Source of the DNA: Dicyema japonicum
Lineage: Eukaryota > Dicyemida > Rhombozoa > Dicyemidae
Length of the DNA stretch: 64,000 nt
Assembly (NCBI GenBank): GCA_011109175.1
Contig: RDEW01000008.1
Span: 470,369 to 534,368 of the forward strand
Direction of reading: 5' to 3'
A program made the position numbers and the translations under genes. Shown here piece after piece: positions 32,159 through 43,584 of the stretch. The notes beneath the pieces are model-generated. The model was not told where the DNA came from. It ran no database searches and saw only the letters and a list, made by a program, of their open reading frames with translations. Every line of letters starts with the position of its first letter. The stretch's first letter is position 1.

Positions 32159-35146
32159 TAGGCCTAACCTCTTCTTGGAAAAGGACCTCACTCTGTCAAG
32201 ACCTACATAATTACGATGTCGCAATCGGTTGTTTACAGGAAACCAAAATCCAAGATAACCACGAAGAAACATGTGGTAAATTCAAATTGATCTTTCTTCA
32301 AACTGTCAACAGGGACTATGGACTGGGTTTTGCCATCAAAATGGAATTTCTCCCCCATATCTACAGAGTATATGCAGTTAATGACCGCATCGGAGTTCTA
32401 CAAATGAAGTTTATGAATGCCAAAGCAAGCACTGACATTGTCTCCATTATCAAGGTATACGCACTTCACAGTGGTTGGATTAACAACGATCCGGCTCTAT
32501 TTGATGACATCTACTCAGATTTATCAGATTTATATTTAGAATTGGCCGCACTTTTATTTATAGTTGGTGATATGAACGCCAAGGTGGGGAGGAGAACAGA
32601 TACCGACGAAACGTTCTTGGGGAGATTCAGCAGGGGAAAAGAAACCTTCCTGGAACCCTGTTAGGAAACTTCTGTCGGTCAAACGATTTGTTCTTATGTA
32701 ATACAGCATTCGCTCACGCTGCAAGACATATGACGACTTGGTGTGGACAACCAAGAAAAATAACGGAGAAATAATAAATATTTTTAACCAGATCGATTAT
32801 ATAATATGTCGATGCAAAGATAAGAGATTATTGACAAATGCGAGATCTTACGGAGTTTGTCCATTGACACTGACCATAAGATGGTCATTGCGAAATTTCG
32901 AGTAAGCTATTACAAACACTCCAAATATACTACCCACCCAAAAAAATACGCCTACAATAAGACTATTAATTTCTCAGATCCACAAATTAAGGAGATATAG
33001 AGAAAACGAATAACCAACAAATTGGATAATATTAACACGAACCAATCATGTTTAAACGTATGGAAAAACGTATCAATGGCGATGCATAAAACATATGATG
33101 AAATGTATATGGAGATTCCAAGCTGGATAAATGTGAATAGTGCAAGTCAAGATATCTCTAATCTAATCAAACTGCAGAGGCAAATTCGACTGCAAATACA
33201 GGAAAAAAAACTATGAATAAATTTACAATAGATGAACTCAGGAAAGAAAAAGCAAGAATACATAAGTCAATAAAGAAAGCTGTGAGGACTGCTACTAGAT
33301 GTGATGCCTTAAACAAATTAGAGCACCTGGAAGGGCTAAAGGGTAACTGGGGATACTACGAAGCTGTTAGGCTACTTAAATGTCACAATAAGAAGAGTAC
33401 CCCTATATTATACGACCAAAATGGAAGACGAATAATGAACCCATCTGAGATTGCCGAGTTGGTTACTGATCACTTCAGGTCGGGGCTAAATACGACTCAG
33501 AATGTGATTTCGGCATTCATTTGTGGATCCGGTGAACTGGGAATGAAAATTGCACCTTATGAGGTGAAATTGGCATGTGAAAGGCTGAAACCTGATAAAA
33601 GTGCGGGCCCGGATGGACTACGTCCTGAACTATTCAAACACGGCGGTGACTACCTCTACGAAATCATTGCGTTGATCATGAACAAAATGTTTGAAGAACG
33701 TGTGTTGTTACCCATTGGAGAGGGTTATTTGATTCCGGTTCCCAAACCAAATAAGCCGAAAGGAAAAGTAACAAACTTGAGACCGATCATCCTAATGAAT
33801 GTTATCAGGAAGATCCTGGCTATTATCACTCTCGAACGTGTAAGAGAGAATTTGGAAGCCTATCTTTCACCATACCATAGTGGATTCCGCGAGGGGAGAT
33901 CAACGGCAGACGTCTTATGGAGCCTAAAATGGAGATGTTCAACCATTCAAAGATTTAGAACATCTTTTGGGATCCTTGGGATTGACATATCGAAAGCGTT
34001 TGATTCAGTTAACCGTTGTAAACTATTGGAATCTATCACGGGTCTATTCGACGCCTCGTCAGTTTCGATGATTAGGGCACTACTGGCTGAAACACAACTA
34101 ACTGTTAAAATTGGAAATACTCAAGCCATGCCATTTTCGACAAATACTGGGACTCCACAAGGAGATCCATTGTCTCCTCTCCTCTTTGTTGCATATCTTG
34201 AGTCTGCGCTACGGGATCTCAAGCCTTTTATTGTGGAGGGAACTAGCATCCTAGCTTATGCAGATGATGTGGACTTCGTCTCGCAAAATGGGGAGGCCCT
34301 ATTGGGATTACTCGAGACGGCACCAAGAGTATTCGAAAAATGGTCACTAAATATCAACAAAGACAAGACAGAGCTGACAACTTTGATGAGGAAGGAATCT
34401 ATTCTGGAAGAGCATTGGCGAAAGGTTAAAAAGCTGGGATCCCTGCTTGGAGATAAAGAAGACATCATTGCACGGAAGATTAAAGCAAATACGGCCTTAT
34501 ACAACTTGAGAAGAAATTGGTTTCTAAGAAAGAAGGGCTTGAATCGAGAGATCAGAACTCGACTATACAATTCGTTAGTCAAACCAATACTCCTATATAA
34601 TGCAAGTTCTTGGTCATTAACCCTAAATGACATTGAAAAACTAAACTCCTTCCATCGGGGACAACTACGATAGATTCATTCGTGCTGGGACCGCATGAGA
34701 ACAAGAAGTCAAGAACTATACTCTATTACGTCTTCTAAACCGATTTCACTAGACGTCATGGAATTTCGTTGGAGTCTATTTGGACACATCCTACGGGGAA
34801 ATATCGAAACCCAGCTAATGTTGCCATGGAGGAATACTTTCAAACCGAGGAGGTGAAGTTCCGAGGACGTCCGAGAGCATCACTGGCCACGACACTGAAT
34901 GAAGACCTGAAGAGAATAGGATTATCTCTAACTACGGGAGATGACCTGGACCACTTGAGGGATTTGGCTCAGGATCGTGGAAAGTGGAGAAAATTAACTA
35001 AAAAATTAATGTTTGGTACTGCACTGGTTTTGTCATTTCCAATGGCAAGACGTTGTGCTTATAATAATAATCTATTTCTTCTTCCTCGGTCCAATATCCA
35101 ATTGGATGACAGCAATTCGGTCAGTAACACTCCATACATTGAATAG
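32159..35146 (+). mobile_element. LINE-B, nearly complete APE-type non-LTR retrotransposon
   Basis: The best LINE-B copy. Endonuclease: DLHNYDVAIGCLQETKIQD (near 32198-32255), IIKVYALHSGW, FIVGDMNAKVGRRTDTDE (32560-32610), NQIDYIICRC and DTDHKMVIAKF (the SDH-like motif). The RT lies in a 486-codon frame (33213-34673). Its blocks are DKSAGPDGLRPELFKHGG, LRPIILMNVIRK, GFREGRSTADVLW, GIDISKAFDSVNR (motif A), TGTPQGDPLSPLLF (motif B), ILAYADDVDFVSQNG (motif C) and LGSLLGDKEDIIARK. After a TAG at 34671 the tail resumes as EFRWSLFGHILRG and GDDLDHLRDLAQDRGKWRKL. A few stops and frameshifts split the endonuclease part and the end of RT. No poly(A) tail or target duplication was found. Confidence 0.9.
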
Positions 35147-36640
35147 ATGACTCGCAATCGGTAGATTTACTGCAAAACCTATTCCATAATAAGGGCAGAC
35201 AAATGGTCGCTAATTAGAGTAGCATATGTTTCTATCCACTTTCAAATTCAACTTTTCGCAATTGAAAACAGAGTAGACAGACTGAGAGTACAAAAAGACA
35301 GACATTATTAGAGAGGTGTCAACCACTCAACAACCAACACTGTGTTGATTTATTATCAAAGTCGGTTATTATAAAAATATTATATCTTTATTAAATCTTT
35401 GTAATATTTTAAATAAATTTTTTTATCAAATTTTGTATTATTTATATACTAAACGTGAAAAATATAGAAAATTAACCTATCTTTAATGTACATAGCAATT
35501 TTGATTTTGTAATAAATTTCTCTTTATAAATATTTTCTGCAATTTTGGTATTGAGTGCCGCATCCGCTTTCGTTGTTTAGTCCTGTAAGGTACCTAACTA
35601 TGATGGATTGTCTCTAGTTACGCTTCGGTGCATCTACTGCAATTGATATGTATCAGTGGAGGTGCTCATTGTCAATTGGAATATTGACGTTTTTTTAATA
35701 TATTTTTTTAATTAAATCTCGAATTTATTTTTGCTACCGTAGTATTGACTTAATTTTCACCTCAAGAAGATCCTTGACACAAATCACAGTGTTGGCATCA
35801 TTCAGAAATGCCCTTATTTACTACGAGTTAGAAGTTTAAAATTGTGCCATAGATATTGCAGTTTATTTGACATGTTGATACTGAGAACTTCCAATAATCA
35901 AGAGTAAACCCAAACTAACTATTGCAGCGATCTTGACGAGTTCCATCTAGACACGTGATTCAGAGGACATTGTTCTGGAATCTGAGGTAGAAGCTAGAAT
36001 TCGTCGCCAGAGAGCGAAATTGTCTCCCATTGCAATGAAGAGTTGGATCTGGGCAGGTATTGAGCGTTTCCTGAGTTAGGTGGATCGATGACGTCACTAA
36101 AAAGAAGAAAGAAATCTTTAATCAAGTAGTCACATGACACTAGGAAGCAAAACGATTTTTGCTATATCTTGATTTAATGGGTTATATAATCCCAGTTTTT
36201 CTTAAACAATAACTTGCCTTCTTTGGGACCCTTAAGAATTCAAAATTTACTCACTCAGTTTTGTTCGAATATCTCTTGTCAGAGAAAATAGCGGGAATGA
36301 ATAACTAAAACCTTCATGAAAATTTTGTTATTAGATGATATGCTGTATATAAAAGGAATCCACTCTCCATGTATCCTACTGAAGGTATCCGTCACCAATG
36401 CAAAGATCTATGGTGATGTCATCTATAATATTCCATCCTATTCTTACCTTTGCCAATTTCATTCTGGTTTAGTTTTAACAAGACTACCAGCTTTTAATTA
36501 AAGTCTTTATGAAACTCACAATCCAACTAGCAAAAGCAATAAAGAAAATAATGATCTTTTTAGTCACTTCTTCACGTTTATCCACGTGGAAGTTAAATTA
36601 TTTATATTCTGCTCGTTAGTGGATTGATTTAGTATCGCCT
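35147..36640. other. intergenic, nothing recognised
   Basis: AT-rich. A 61-codon plus frame (36316-36501) has no known motif. The minus strand at 36560-36600 reads FHVDKREEVTKK, slightly like the HVDKK motif of the GT14 gene 2.9 kb away, but it is too short to call. Confidence 0.35.
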
Positions 36641-36645
36641 GTTTC

Positions 36646-36876
36646 CTATTTCTTCGGGATAAGAAATCCCATTATAGAATCACCCACAAAAGTGTACTCC
36701 CAGTCTAATTTTGGAAATTCCTTTGAGTATTGAATCATGGATTGAAGTAAAAAAGTTATCCATTTTTCTTCATTTATCCAATTATCTTCAAATACGTCAG
36801 TTATATCCCCTAACTCGTTTTCACCTCTCGTTTCTCCAAAATATCCTCCCAGAATGAAAACATAATCTGTCGGCAA
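36646..36876 (-). pseudogene. possible GT31 (beta-1,3-galactosyltransferase-like) fragment
   Basis: One 77-codon frame: YVFILGGYFGETRGENELGD, then ITDVFEDNWINEEKWITF, then WEYTFVGDSIMGFLI. The order (hydrophobic strand ending in G, then E..GDI...F.D.Y.N...K, then a strand before the acidic motif) resembles the GT31 core. The expected Tyr-Asn-Leu-Thr and DDD motifs are altered (WINEEK, VGDS). No other part of a GT31 domain is seen nearby. Treat as a weak, possibly decayed homologue. Confidence 0.3.
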
Positions 36877-37202
36877 ATCTTAAAGCACTGTCTCGTTCTG
36901 TTTATTTAGGTTTCATAAAAATATATGCGACTGATTTGAGGGCACCAATAGAGTTTTCTATATTTTTTATTAGATTTATTGATTTGAGTTTTTTCCACAA
37001 TCTTCCGGATGCAAACAGTGATTCTCCCAAGTTCACCCTTCTTCGCCTTCAGGTAACCATTCATATTCACAGTACATGTTGATTATTACCCCCAGTCCTT
37101 TCAAATGAAAAAAAAACGAGTGGCTAACAAGATATGAACAAACTATAATCGTATTATAAAAAATAATACTAATAATGTTAATTCCTGTGTTCGTAATCGG
37201 GT

Positions 37203-37700
37203 ATTTTATTATTACCCAGGATCACAGGGTTAAAGGAAAAAGTGAGTTTCCAATTAGCTAAGTGACAACAAGACCGATATAGGCGAGGTCCTGACACGAA
37301 TCCTAGATGACTCTCCAGAAAGAGCATGTGTTAGGAATCCTATATGACTCGTATCTAGGACAGTTTTATGGTATTTGTTCATGGTTTCATAGAGGGGGCT
37401 GTTAGGCCAAGTAGCTGTCCTCACCATCTTCTGTCGTCGTCCAATCAAAACTGCTTTCAGAGGGGCGGAGATAAAGTTGCGGCCAATGATTCTTTAGGCA
37501 GCTCATGGATTATGGAAAGTTTCAAGAGAAAAGAGCGGGAAATGGCCATTGACCACGACTCACTTGCGTAGATCAATGTCGGTTGTACAACTTTCTGATA
37601 AACAGTGGAAATGGATCCAGCTTTTCTTCCAATGAGCTTTGAGCTTCAGGATCCTCATTTTCGTAAGTGCCGTAGTCTCCGGATTTTCAACATGTTTTGT
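37203..37700 (-). mobile_element. LINE-C 3' fragment
   Basis: The plus strand begins TATTATTACCCAGGATCACAGGGTT, the inverted 3' terminus also found in the insertion at 16.1 kb. Further in, the minus strand reads PLYETMNKYHKTVLDT and, near 37700, ENPETTALTKMRILKLK, consistent with the LINE-C C-terminal region. Several frameshifts. Confidence 0.55.
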
Positions 37701-37775
37701 GATTCCGTCATCAGTGATTCATCACTGGGAACCGGATTGTCTCATATATTCACACGCAAACACAAAAAAATGACA
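37695..37775 (+). mobile_element. SINE-1 3' piece
   Basis: GATTCCGTCATCAGTGATTC, then GGGAACCGGATTGTCT, ending CACACGCAAACACAAAAAAA, matches the body and A-rich end of the full SINE-1 at 42.0 kb. Confidence 0.6.
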
Positions 37776-38189
37776 AGTTAAGAATGATGTCTTGGATTAT
37801 CACAACATTTCTTTATTTTTTAAATAAATTGTCGGTTCTCCCTATTATGAGGTTAAGGAAACATTTACTCCTCGAAGGAATGGGTGATAATAGTCTGATT
37901 AGTTATTGGAGTGTAAAAATTCGTGGTTTACAGCACAATTAAGAATATTTTTCAATTCTTATATTTGAGCTAAGCAGGTATCCTTCTTATTCATTCACCA
38001 AACCAACTTTAGGTCATGAAATAGTAACAAAGAAAAGACGGAAGATAGAAAGAAATGACCACTACATAACAGTTTTGTAACCCCATCAAAACTAAAAAAG
38101 ATAAAATGGTCCTTTTTCCGTTATCTTGGATTTGGAAGTGAGACATATAACGCCACGGTAACTAATGCTAAGAAAATAAAAAGGATGAT

Positions 38190-38335
38190 CAGGCAGCGAT
38201 CAAACTTCTGACAACATTTTCCAATAAGTTCTTCCAGTATTCTTGGTTGCAGACCATACTTTTAAGCTTATCGATGTCGTCTCCTGTTTTTTTGTTAATT
38301 TTTCAAATTTTAGAGAATTGGGAAGGACAGTTGAC
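38190..38335 (-). mobile_element. LINE-B 3' tail fragment
   Basis: On the minus strand: TGDDIDKLKSMVCNQEYW, then KNLLENVVRSL, matching the GDDLDHLRDLAQDRGKW tail of the full LINE-B. The rest of 37.8-39.0 kb holds no recognised gene apart from the hairpin repeat. Confidence 0.6.
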
Positions 38336-38899
38336 TTTTGTGTATGTAGAACCTAGCCATGTAATTCTGATGCAAGTAAGATGATTCAGGAACTGATATA
38401 TATCCCATCTAGTCCACTCTTGACTCTTATTTCTGATAGTATAATAACTCTAGGTATCTAGGTTCTGTGTAAGGTTTATTATTTGGAAATATTAGTAAAG
38501 CACAGGCATTATCACGTTAAATCAGTGTAATATACAAGTGCAATAGAGTTGCGTCACTAACTCAACCAAATTGTTATAGTAGACCACTTAAAGTTTATCA
38601 ATATTTTTATAATCAGTCAAGTTAACTCACTTTATTTAATAAATCTGTTTTTATTAATAATTTTATTAATTTATCGTTAAGTTTAGTGAAATTAGAGTGA
38701 AGGGAAACTCTATAATATGGTTAACAGAGATACAAGGGAGATTACGCGTGAAATTGATAATAAATTCTCAGCAAGAAAAATTATAATTTAACGGATGAAT
38801 AAACAATTAGGAAATTCTCAAAAATTAAAATTTTTACCTTTAATTTAAATTTTTTGTATGTTAATTAAGTGATGAAAAAAAGTGAGCAAATGGTCATAT

Positions 38900-38990
38900 A
38901 GCGACTGCCCTGACTGCGTGGCTATTCCCTCTCAGGATGGCGAGCGAGATTCGCTCAAATAACCAGCAGCGCTCACGAGGAACTCCTGAT
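38900..38990 (-). repeat. dispersed hairpin repeat, copy 1
   Basis: The block GCGTGGCTATTCCCTCTCAGG ... GGCGAGCGAGATTCGCTCAAA recurs at 41.35, 47.7 and (inverted) 52.0 kb. It contains GAGCGA-ATC-TCGCTC, a perfect 6-bp stem with a 3-base loop. No coding content. Confidence 0.65.
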
Positions 38991-39079
38991 GGTTTATTTA
39001 AATTATTATTATTATTTTTTAAAAAATATTTTTAATAAAAATTTTCAAATAATTATACTAAAAATAATAGGATTTAAAA

Positions 39080-40326
39080 ATGAATAAGAGATTCCGCATT
39101 GTCTTTTTCTACTTGAAGAAATTGTTAATCCTGAAAATAATAATATTGATAATATTGCTTTCCTTATATACCTTTTCAAAAAACAAGCGATTCACCTATG
39201 AACTCTTGGACTGCAACAAACTCATCAGAGGTTCCAAAAAAGAAATATTAAAAAGGAGATTTGAAATCAACCATCACTATAGTGGGGATATTGAAGTAGA
39301 TTCATGCAGTTATGTTAAATCACGTGGCTATTTTGATTATCCAATTTCAAATATTGAAATGGAAAATAGATTGGCTTATATTATTGTGATTTACAAAAAT
39401 TCAAAACAATTTGAACGACTTTTCCACGCAATTTACAGAAAAAATAACGTTTACTGTATCCACGTGGACAAGAAGTCGACCTTAAACTTTTGGAATTCCA
39501 TAAAGAACCTCACCAAATGCTTCGACAATGTTATTATCATCAGGAAGTACAAAGTAGAATGGGGAAGGATCACCACGTTGTTGCCGGAAATAGAGTGCAT
39601 GGAAAAGCTCCTGAAGGAATTCGAGGGTGACTGGAAGTACGCCATAAATCTGACGGGAGAGGAGTTCCCCTAAAATCTAACTACGAGTTAGCACAGATCA
39701 TGAAGAGGCTAAATGGATCAAATTGGATACAAGTGGAGTCATTACATCCGTATTACAAATTTAACTATTACAGGAGGAGTCGTCTTTCTCCCCAAAAATA
39801 TGAGAAAATTCCTTTTGGACTGACTCTCTATAAGGGACCCGTCCATGCTATCATGTCACGTGGGTTTGTAGAATTTGTCATCTATAACGAATCTGCTCAA
39901 ATTCTTTTAGATTTTTTGGAAGAAACCTGGATCCCCGATGAGACATTTTATCCATCGTTGAATTTTAACAGTCACATCTTGGGAGTCCCCGGGGCATACA
40001 AAGGTATTGAGTCTTTTAATACAGGAAATCCTCTAACTTCTGATTTGAACGTAGCCTTGAAGGACAGGGGGAATAGATACAAAATGTGGAAGCCGGATAT
40101 TTGCTATGGCTTCTATTCAAGGGATATTTGCATTTTCGGATCGGGGGACATTAGTCTGATGACAAAAAGTTCTGCCCTTTTTGCGAATAAGTTCCATGCA
40201 TACTACGAACCCATGGCCCTCGATTGTCTTGATTTATGGATTAACAAAAAATCCACATCCTATCATTTTGATGACAGTGACTTTGACTTTTACTCTAAAT
40301 TGGACTTTACAAGACATCACGTCTGA
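39080..40326 (+). CDS. core-2 type beta-1,6-N-acetylglucosaminyltransferase (GT14), one frameshift
   Basis: GT14 (GCNT/core-2) enzymes add a beta-1,6 GlcNAc branch to O-glycans in the Golgi. A single-exon frame starts ATG at 39080. A type II anchor (LILKIIILIILLSLYTF, about residues 16-32) follows a short basic cytoplasmic tail. Then come LAYIIVIYKNSKQFERLFHA (the AYSIVVHK-like start of the domain), NNVYCIHVDKKS, FDNVIIIRKYKVEWGRITTL (the SVxWG... motif), DWKYAINLTGEEFP, GLTLYKGPVHAIMSRGFVEF, WIPDETFYPSLN (the PDE motif), and a C-terminal RDICIFGSGDISLM ... LFANKF. After EEFP the frame breaks at a CCCC run (39667-39670): one more C would lead directly into LKSNYELAQIMKR. Apart from this, about 415 residues are present, the family's usual length. 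Either a recent pseudogene or a homopolymer sequencing error. Confidence 0.88.
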
Positions 40327-41200
40327 AATTTGCTAATAAAAATTAGTTTTATTTTAAAATTACATTTTCACATTTTTTTAAATTGTCAAAATTTGGTGAC
40401 TAATCCAATCAATAACCACACAATCACAAACTTAATCTAGTGAGAGTTTAACAAACAGCTTTCCCATAATTTTCATTTAGAAAGCTCTCACTCAATCCTG
40501 TACTCCATTTATTCACATCTGTGTTCTTTAACAATAATTTGACTAAATTTGATGATATATTTTTCATATCTGCTGAATGGCTTAGAGAGCGTTCTCGATA
40601 GTTACTAAATTCAAATCAACAAATTAATAATTAACACATCCATCCAAAGTGGACCCCGCCGACATTATCGACGTTGCGTTGCCTCTCACGATCGCAACAG
40701 AGATCAACTGGAGAAGCCAAAGACCAAAGGTAACCAAACTAACTAACTCCTTGATCCTGACTCTCCAGGTAACGAAATTGTCCCTCGATAGTTATTGTGA
40801 GAGGGAACAGTCTGGCCATTCAAACTCATTAAGTGAACATTAATTTCGCTGCTTTGTTATTATTTTGATTAAAAATATGTGGAGTGTTTGTTACATTATC
40901 ATGAGAACTTAAAATTTTCAATTGTGGTTTAATGACCTTAAGCTGCCACTAAAAAGTAAAAACCTTGTCAAAAAGAGCTCTTAATGAATGTGGTTTATTC
41001 ATAGCAAATAACAAAATTTCATTTAATCTAAAGCCGATTAAACTTGTAATTTGTGAAAAGGAGTAGGTAATGTTTAATAACTTAACCTCACCTTATCTCC
41101 ACTTTATTTTAAGAAGTAAGAACAATAATTTTAGTTAATTCAAGGCACATCAAAGACATTGAAAGTGTTCTTGACTTATCGTTCTTTTTGTTTGTGTGTG
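40327..41200. other. 3' flank of the GT14 gene with one LINE-A tail
   Basis: Nothing recognised except the short LINE-A end at 40640-40725. A second copy of the gene is not seen. Confidence 0.35.
40640..40725 (-). mobile_element. LINE-A 3' end fragment
   Basis: Plus-strand CCAAAGTGGACCCCGCCGAC and the following ATTATCGACGTTGCGTTGCC are shared almost exactly with 62485-62535. On the minus strand it encodes the ISVAIVRGNA... tail of LINE-A. Confidence 0.7.
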
Positions 41201-41204
41201 AGTT

Positions 41205-41345
41205 CCAAAAGAACACTGATAACGGCGTCACTCGTCAACCCCAAAGCATCGTAGATACGTGGAATCTTCAACCCAATGAACAGCGGCGAGATTTGAATCG
41301 GAACCTCACGATTTGGTCAAGAACTATTCAGAAGGGCTATACAGC
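41205..41345 (-). mobile_element. SINE-1 copy, head end lost
   Basis: The body AACGGCGTCACTCGTCAACC and AAGCATCGTAGATACGTGG, then GGCGAGATTTGAATCGG (decayed box B), match the copies at 9.6 and 42.0 kb. The 3' end lies near the T-rich TTCTTTTTGTTTGTGTGTGAG at 41180-41203. It runs straight into a hairpin repeat at 41345. Confidence 0.65.
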
Positions 41346-41402
41346 GGGCTGCGTGGCTATTCCTTCTCATGATTGAGAGCGAGATTCACTCAATATTTAG
41401 AT
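41345..41402 (-). repeat. dispersed hairpin repeat, copy 2 (partial)
   Basis: GCTGCGTGGCTATTCCTTCT, then GAGAGCGAGATTCACTC, matches copy 1; the stem is decayed here. Confidence 0.6.
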
Positions 41403-41639
41403 AATTTAATTCTTATCCAAAAAAGAAAATTAATCAAACTTATTCACACATGCTTATTTAGGTCTATTATTTGGGATTATGAAAATTAATTCGATTTTTT
41501 TACTATTAACAAATTTATTAAGCAAAGAAATAGTTAGGGAAGTTAATTTTGCTCCTTTTTACCTCCTTGTGGCAGCGTTTTCGGGACGCCTCTTTCCCTT
41601 TGCCATGTCCTGTCATTAACGGAGGATCTTTTTAATTAC

Positions 41640-42330
41640 ATCCTCTGGATCCTCGAAATCCGTATTTCCTCTTTCCCGCAATGGTGCTCTATAAGACATT
41701 CTCAAAGCCGGACCTTCCTCAGATTAACGAGGCATTTTCGTGTGTGATACCAGGAGTGCGCACCATAGGTGAGCATAGGCAATACCATGGCGTTGAACAT
41801 TTTGACCCAGGCATCACGGCTCAGTTGAAAATCCTTCATAATAATAATAATAAAGCCTTTTCACGAGAGCCATAGTATTTATAGCTCCGCATAGGCAGGA
41901 CACACGCTTTATTTAAGTAAAGAACAGTTAATTTTAACTAATCGTAGAACCAAGGAATGATCTTCACTTCTTTTTTTTTTTTCTTGTGTGAGTGTCCTTT
42001 CCAGACAATCCAGTTCCGCAGTGAGAATTCACTGATGACGGCGTCACTCGTCAAACCCTTTCTGCATCGTAGATGCGTAGAACCTTCCACCAGGTGAACA
42101 GCAGCGAGATTCGAACCCGTAGCCTAAGCCACTTAAGCCCGACACCTAACCACTAAGCCACCTGAAAATCCTTCATCACATTCTATATTCACACAGCCCA
42201 CATATTAACGAGGGCAGTGTGCTTCTGGAAAAAACTACACTTGGAGTTGAAAGTCACTCCAAGGTGCCTCATCCGCCCGGTAACCTTTAAAGGAACCCCA
42301 TAGATGGTCACACTAAACAGCCACTCAATT
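41640..42330 (-). mobile_element. LINE-E reverse transcriptase tail, split by a SINE
   Basis: From 42330 leftwards the frame reads TIYGVPLKVTGRMRHLGVTF, then NSKCSFFQKHTALVNMW, and reaches NVMKDFQ at 42163. It resumes on the other side of the SINE-1 insertion (41825 and below) as LSRDAWVKMFNAMVLPMLTYGAHSWYHTRK (given here in two parts: LSRDAWVKMFNAMVLP and MLTYGAHSWYHTRK). A typical non-LTR RT C-terminal region, different from LINE-A, -B and -C. Confidence 0.7.
41840..42162 (-). mobile_element. SINE-1, full-length with target duplication
   Basis: Flanked by the exact 14-bp direct repeat TGAAAATCCTTCAT (41826-41839 and 42163-42176). On the minus strand it begins GGTGGCTTAGTGGTTAGG; box A TGGCTTAGTGG is at 42160-42150 and box B GGTTCGAATCT at 42117-42107, a tRNA-derived RNA polymerase III promoter. 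The family body follows, ending CACACAAG and an A-run (41971-41982 as T on the plus strand). About 130 bp more of non-family sequence follow up to an (ATT)n-type end at 41840-41852. This extra part is absent from the other copies. Confidence 0.85.
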
Positions 42331-42480
42331 ATTTCAGCTGGTTTATTTTGATTGCTACGTAATAAATTATTTGTCCTTTAAAAAATGCCATAATGTTTCA
42401 TTTTACAAGGAATAGCGTGGATTATGATGCAGTTCTTTTGCGAGAAGACCGAAGAGCATCCATCTCAAATCAGTGATCTC
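42331..42480. other. short spacer, nothing recognised
   Basis: AT-rich sequence between the LINE-E tail and LINE-B debris. Confidence 0.3.
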
Positions 42481-43580
42481 GAGACTCAAAGGACAAGTGG
42501 AAAAATAATTATATAAAGTTTTCTTATTTTTTCCTTGGCCAATTCAATCCGAGCATTTCCTCAGCTGCCTTCAATGAACGGAGTCAATCTTCTGTTCTTC
42601 AGCCTTGGACATCGCCCACGTTGATGTATTATATAATAGGACTAGTTTAACAAGGGCATTGTATAGCCTTAGCCGGAATGATGTACTTGATCTTCTTCCG
42701 TCAATCCAGTTCTTTTTAACTTTGATCAGAGGAGCTGTAACGAGGGTCTTTCATCTAACGACGTCCTCACTGTCTTTAAGTAAGGAGACAAGCTCATTGG
42801 TCTTCCCCCATTATTCATCCGATCCTCGATAAGTCTATTCCAAGGATTGTAGTTGTGTTTTGGTATCTTTGGGTTACAATGTGGCTCCATACTATATTCT
42901 TCGTCGATCTCCCACTCCTGAATCCACTATGACCATGATTAGTCGGGTACTCTCTTTATCCAATGTGTTTTCTAGTAATCTCAGTTCTTTTTGTTCTTTT
43001 ATAAGTTTTTTTTACATCGGGGAAAGTTTTGTCTTTGTGTAGTGCTGGACTCTGTGACATCTCATCAGCCACAGAGAAGATTCCATCTTTAATGGCAGTC
43101 CAAATCCCTTCAAGAAGGATCAATTTTGTCGATAATCTTCTTAATGGATATATCCCTTCATCTGTGCGGATGTGCATAGTTGTTCAGTCTTATATTTTCT
43201 GTCTTTTCACGGACTTTCCCTGTGGCGGTGTCTTCATAAGAAAGCGAGCGGAAACTATCTTATGGTTACTGTTAGTCCCCCTCCATTGACCTCAAAGACA
43301 ACAAGAGCCTTTTTTCTTCTGAGCAGCATTAGATGTAGTCTATTGGACTAAAAATGTTGACTATTTTCCCCGTGGAACAAATTCTTCTTCCATCCACGTA
43401 GTTTTATGACGAGTGGGATGTTGAAAGCAAGTGTTGTATAAAAGGAGACCAAATGCTTGGCAGAAGTTGGCCAGTGTTGACTCAGGGAAGTTTCTTATTC
43501 CTCTTCAGTGTCGACCGATAAAAGCATCATCTTATTTTCGGACTCCTACCTTCGCATTCAATCTCCGTTCAATCACACCT
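42481..43580 (-). mobile_element. LINE-B, heavily decayed
   Basis: Near 43400 the minus strand reads HKTTWMEEEFVPRGK, matching HKTTWMGKRRN of the 48-50.8 kb copy. Next a linker frame (42956-43177: LLEGIWTAIKDGIFSVADEM). Near 42720-42600 it gives RLYNALVKLVLLYNTSTWAM, the LINE-B thumb. RT motifs A-C are deleted or unreadable. Confidence 0.65.
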
Positions 43581-43584
43581 AAAC

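Noticed and set aside
35147-36640. Hidden gene in the long spacer after LINE-B
   Set aside because: No frame shows protein-like composition or junctions consistent with the short introns of other genes.
42100-42162. A functional tRNA gene
   Set aside because: Box A and B are present, but the cloverleaf does not close and the sequence continues into the SINE body with a target duplication.
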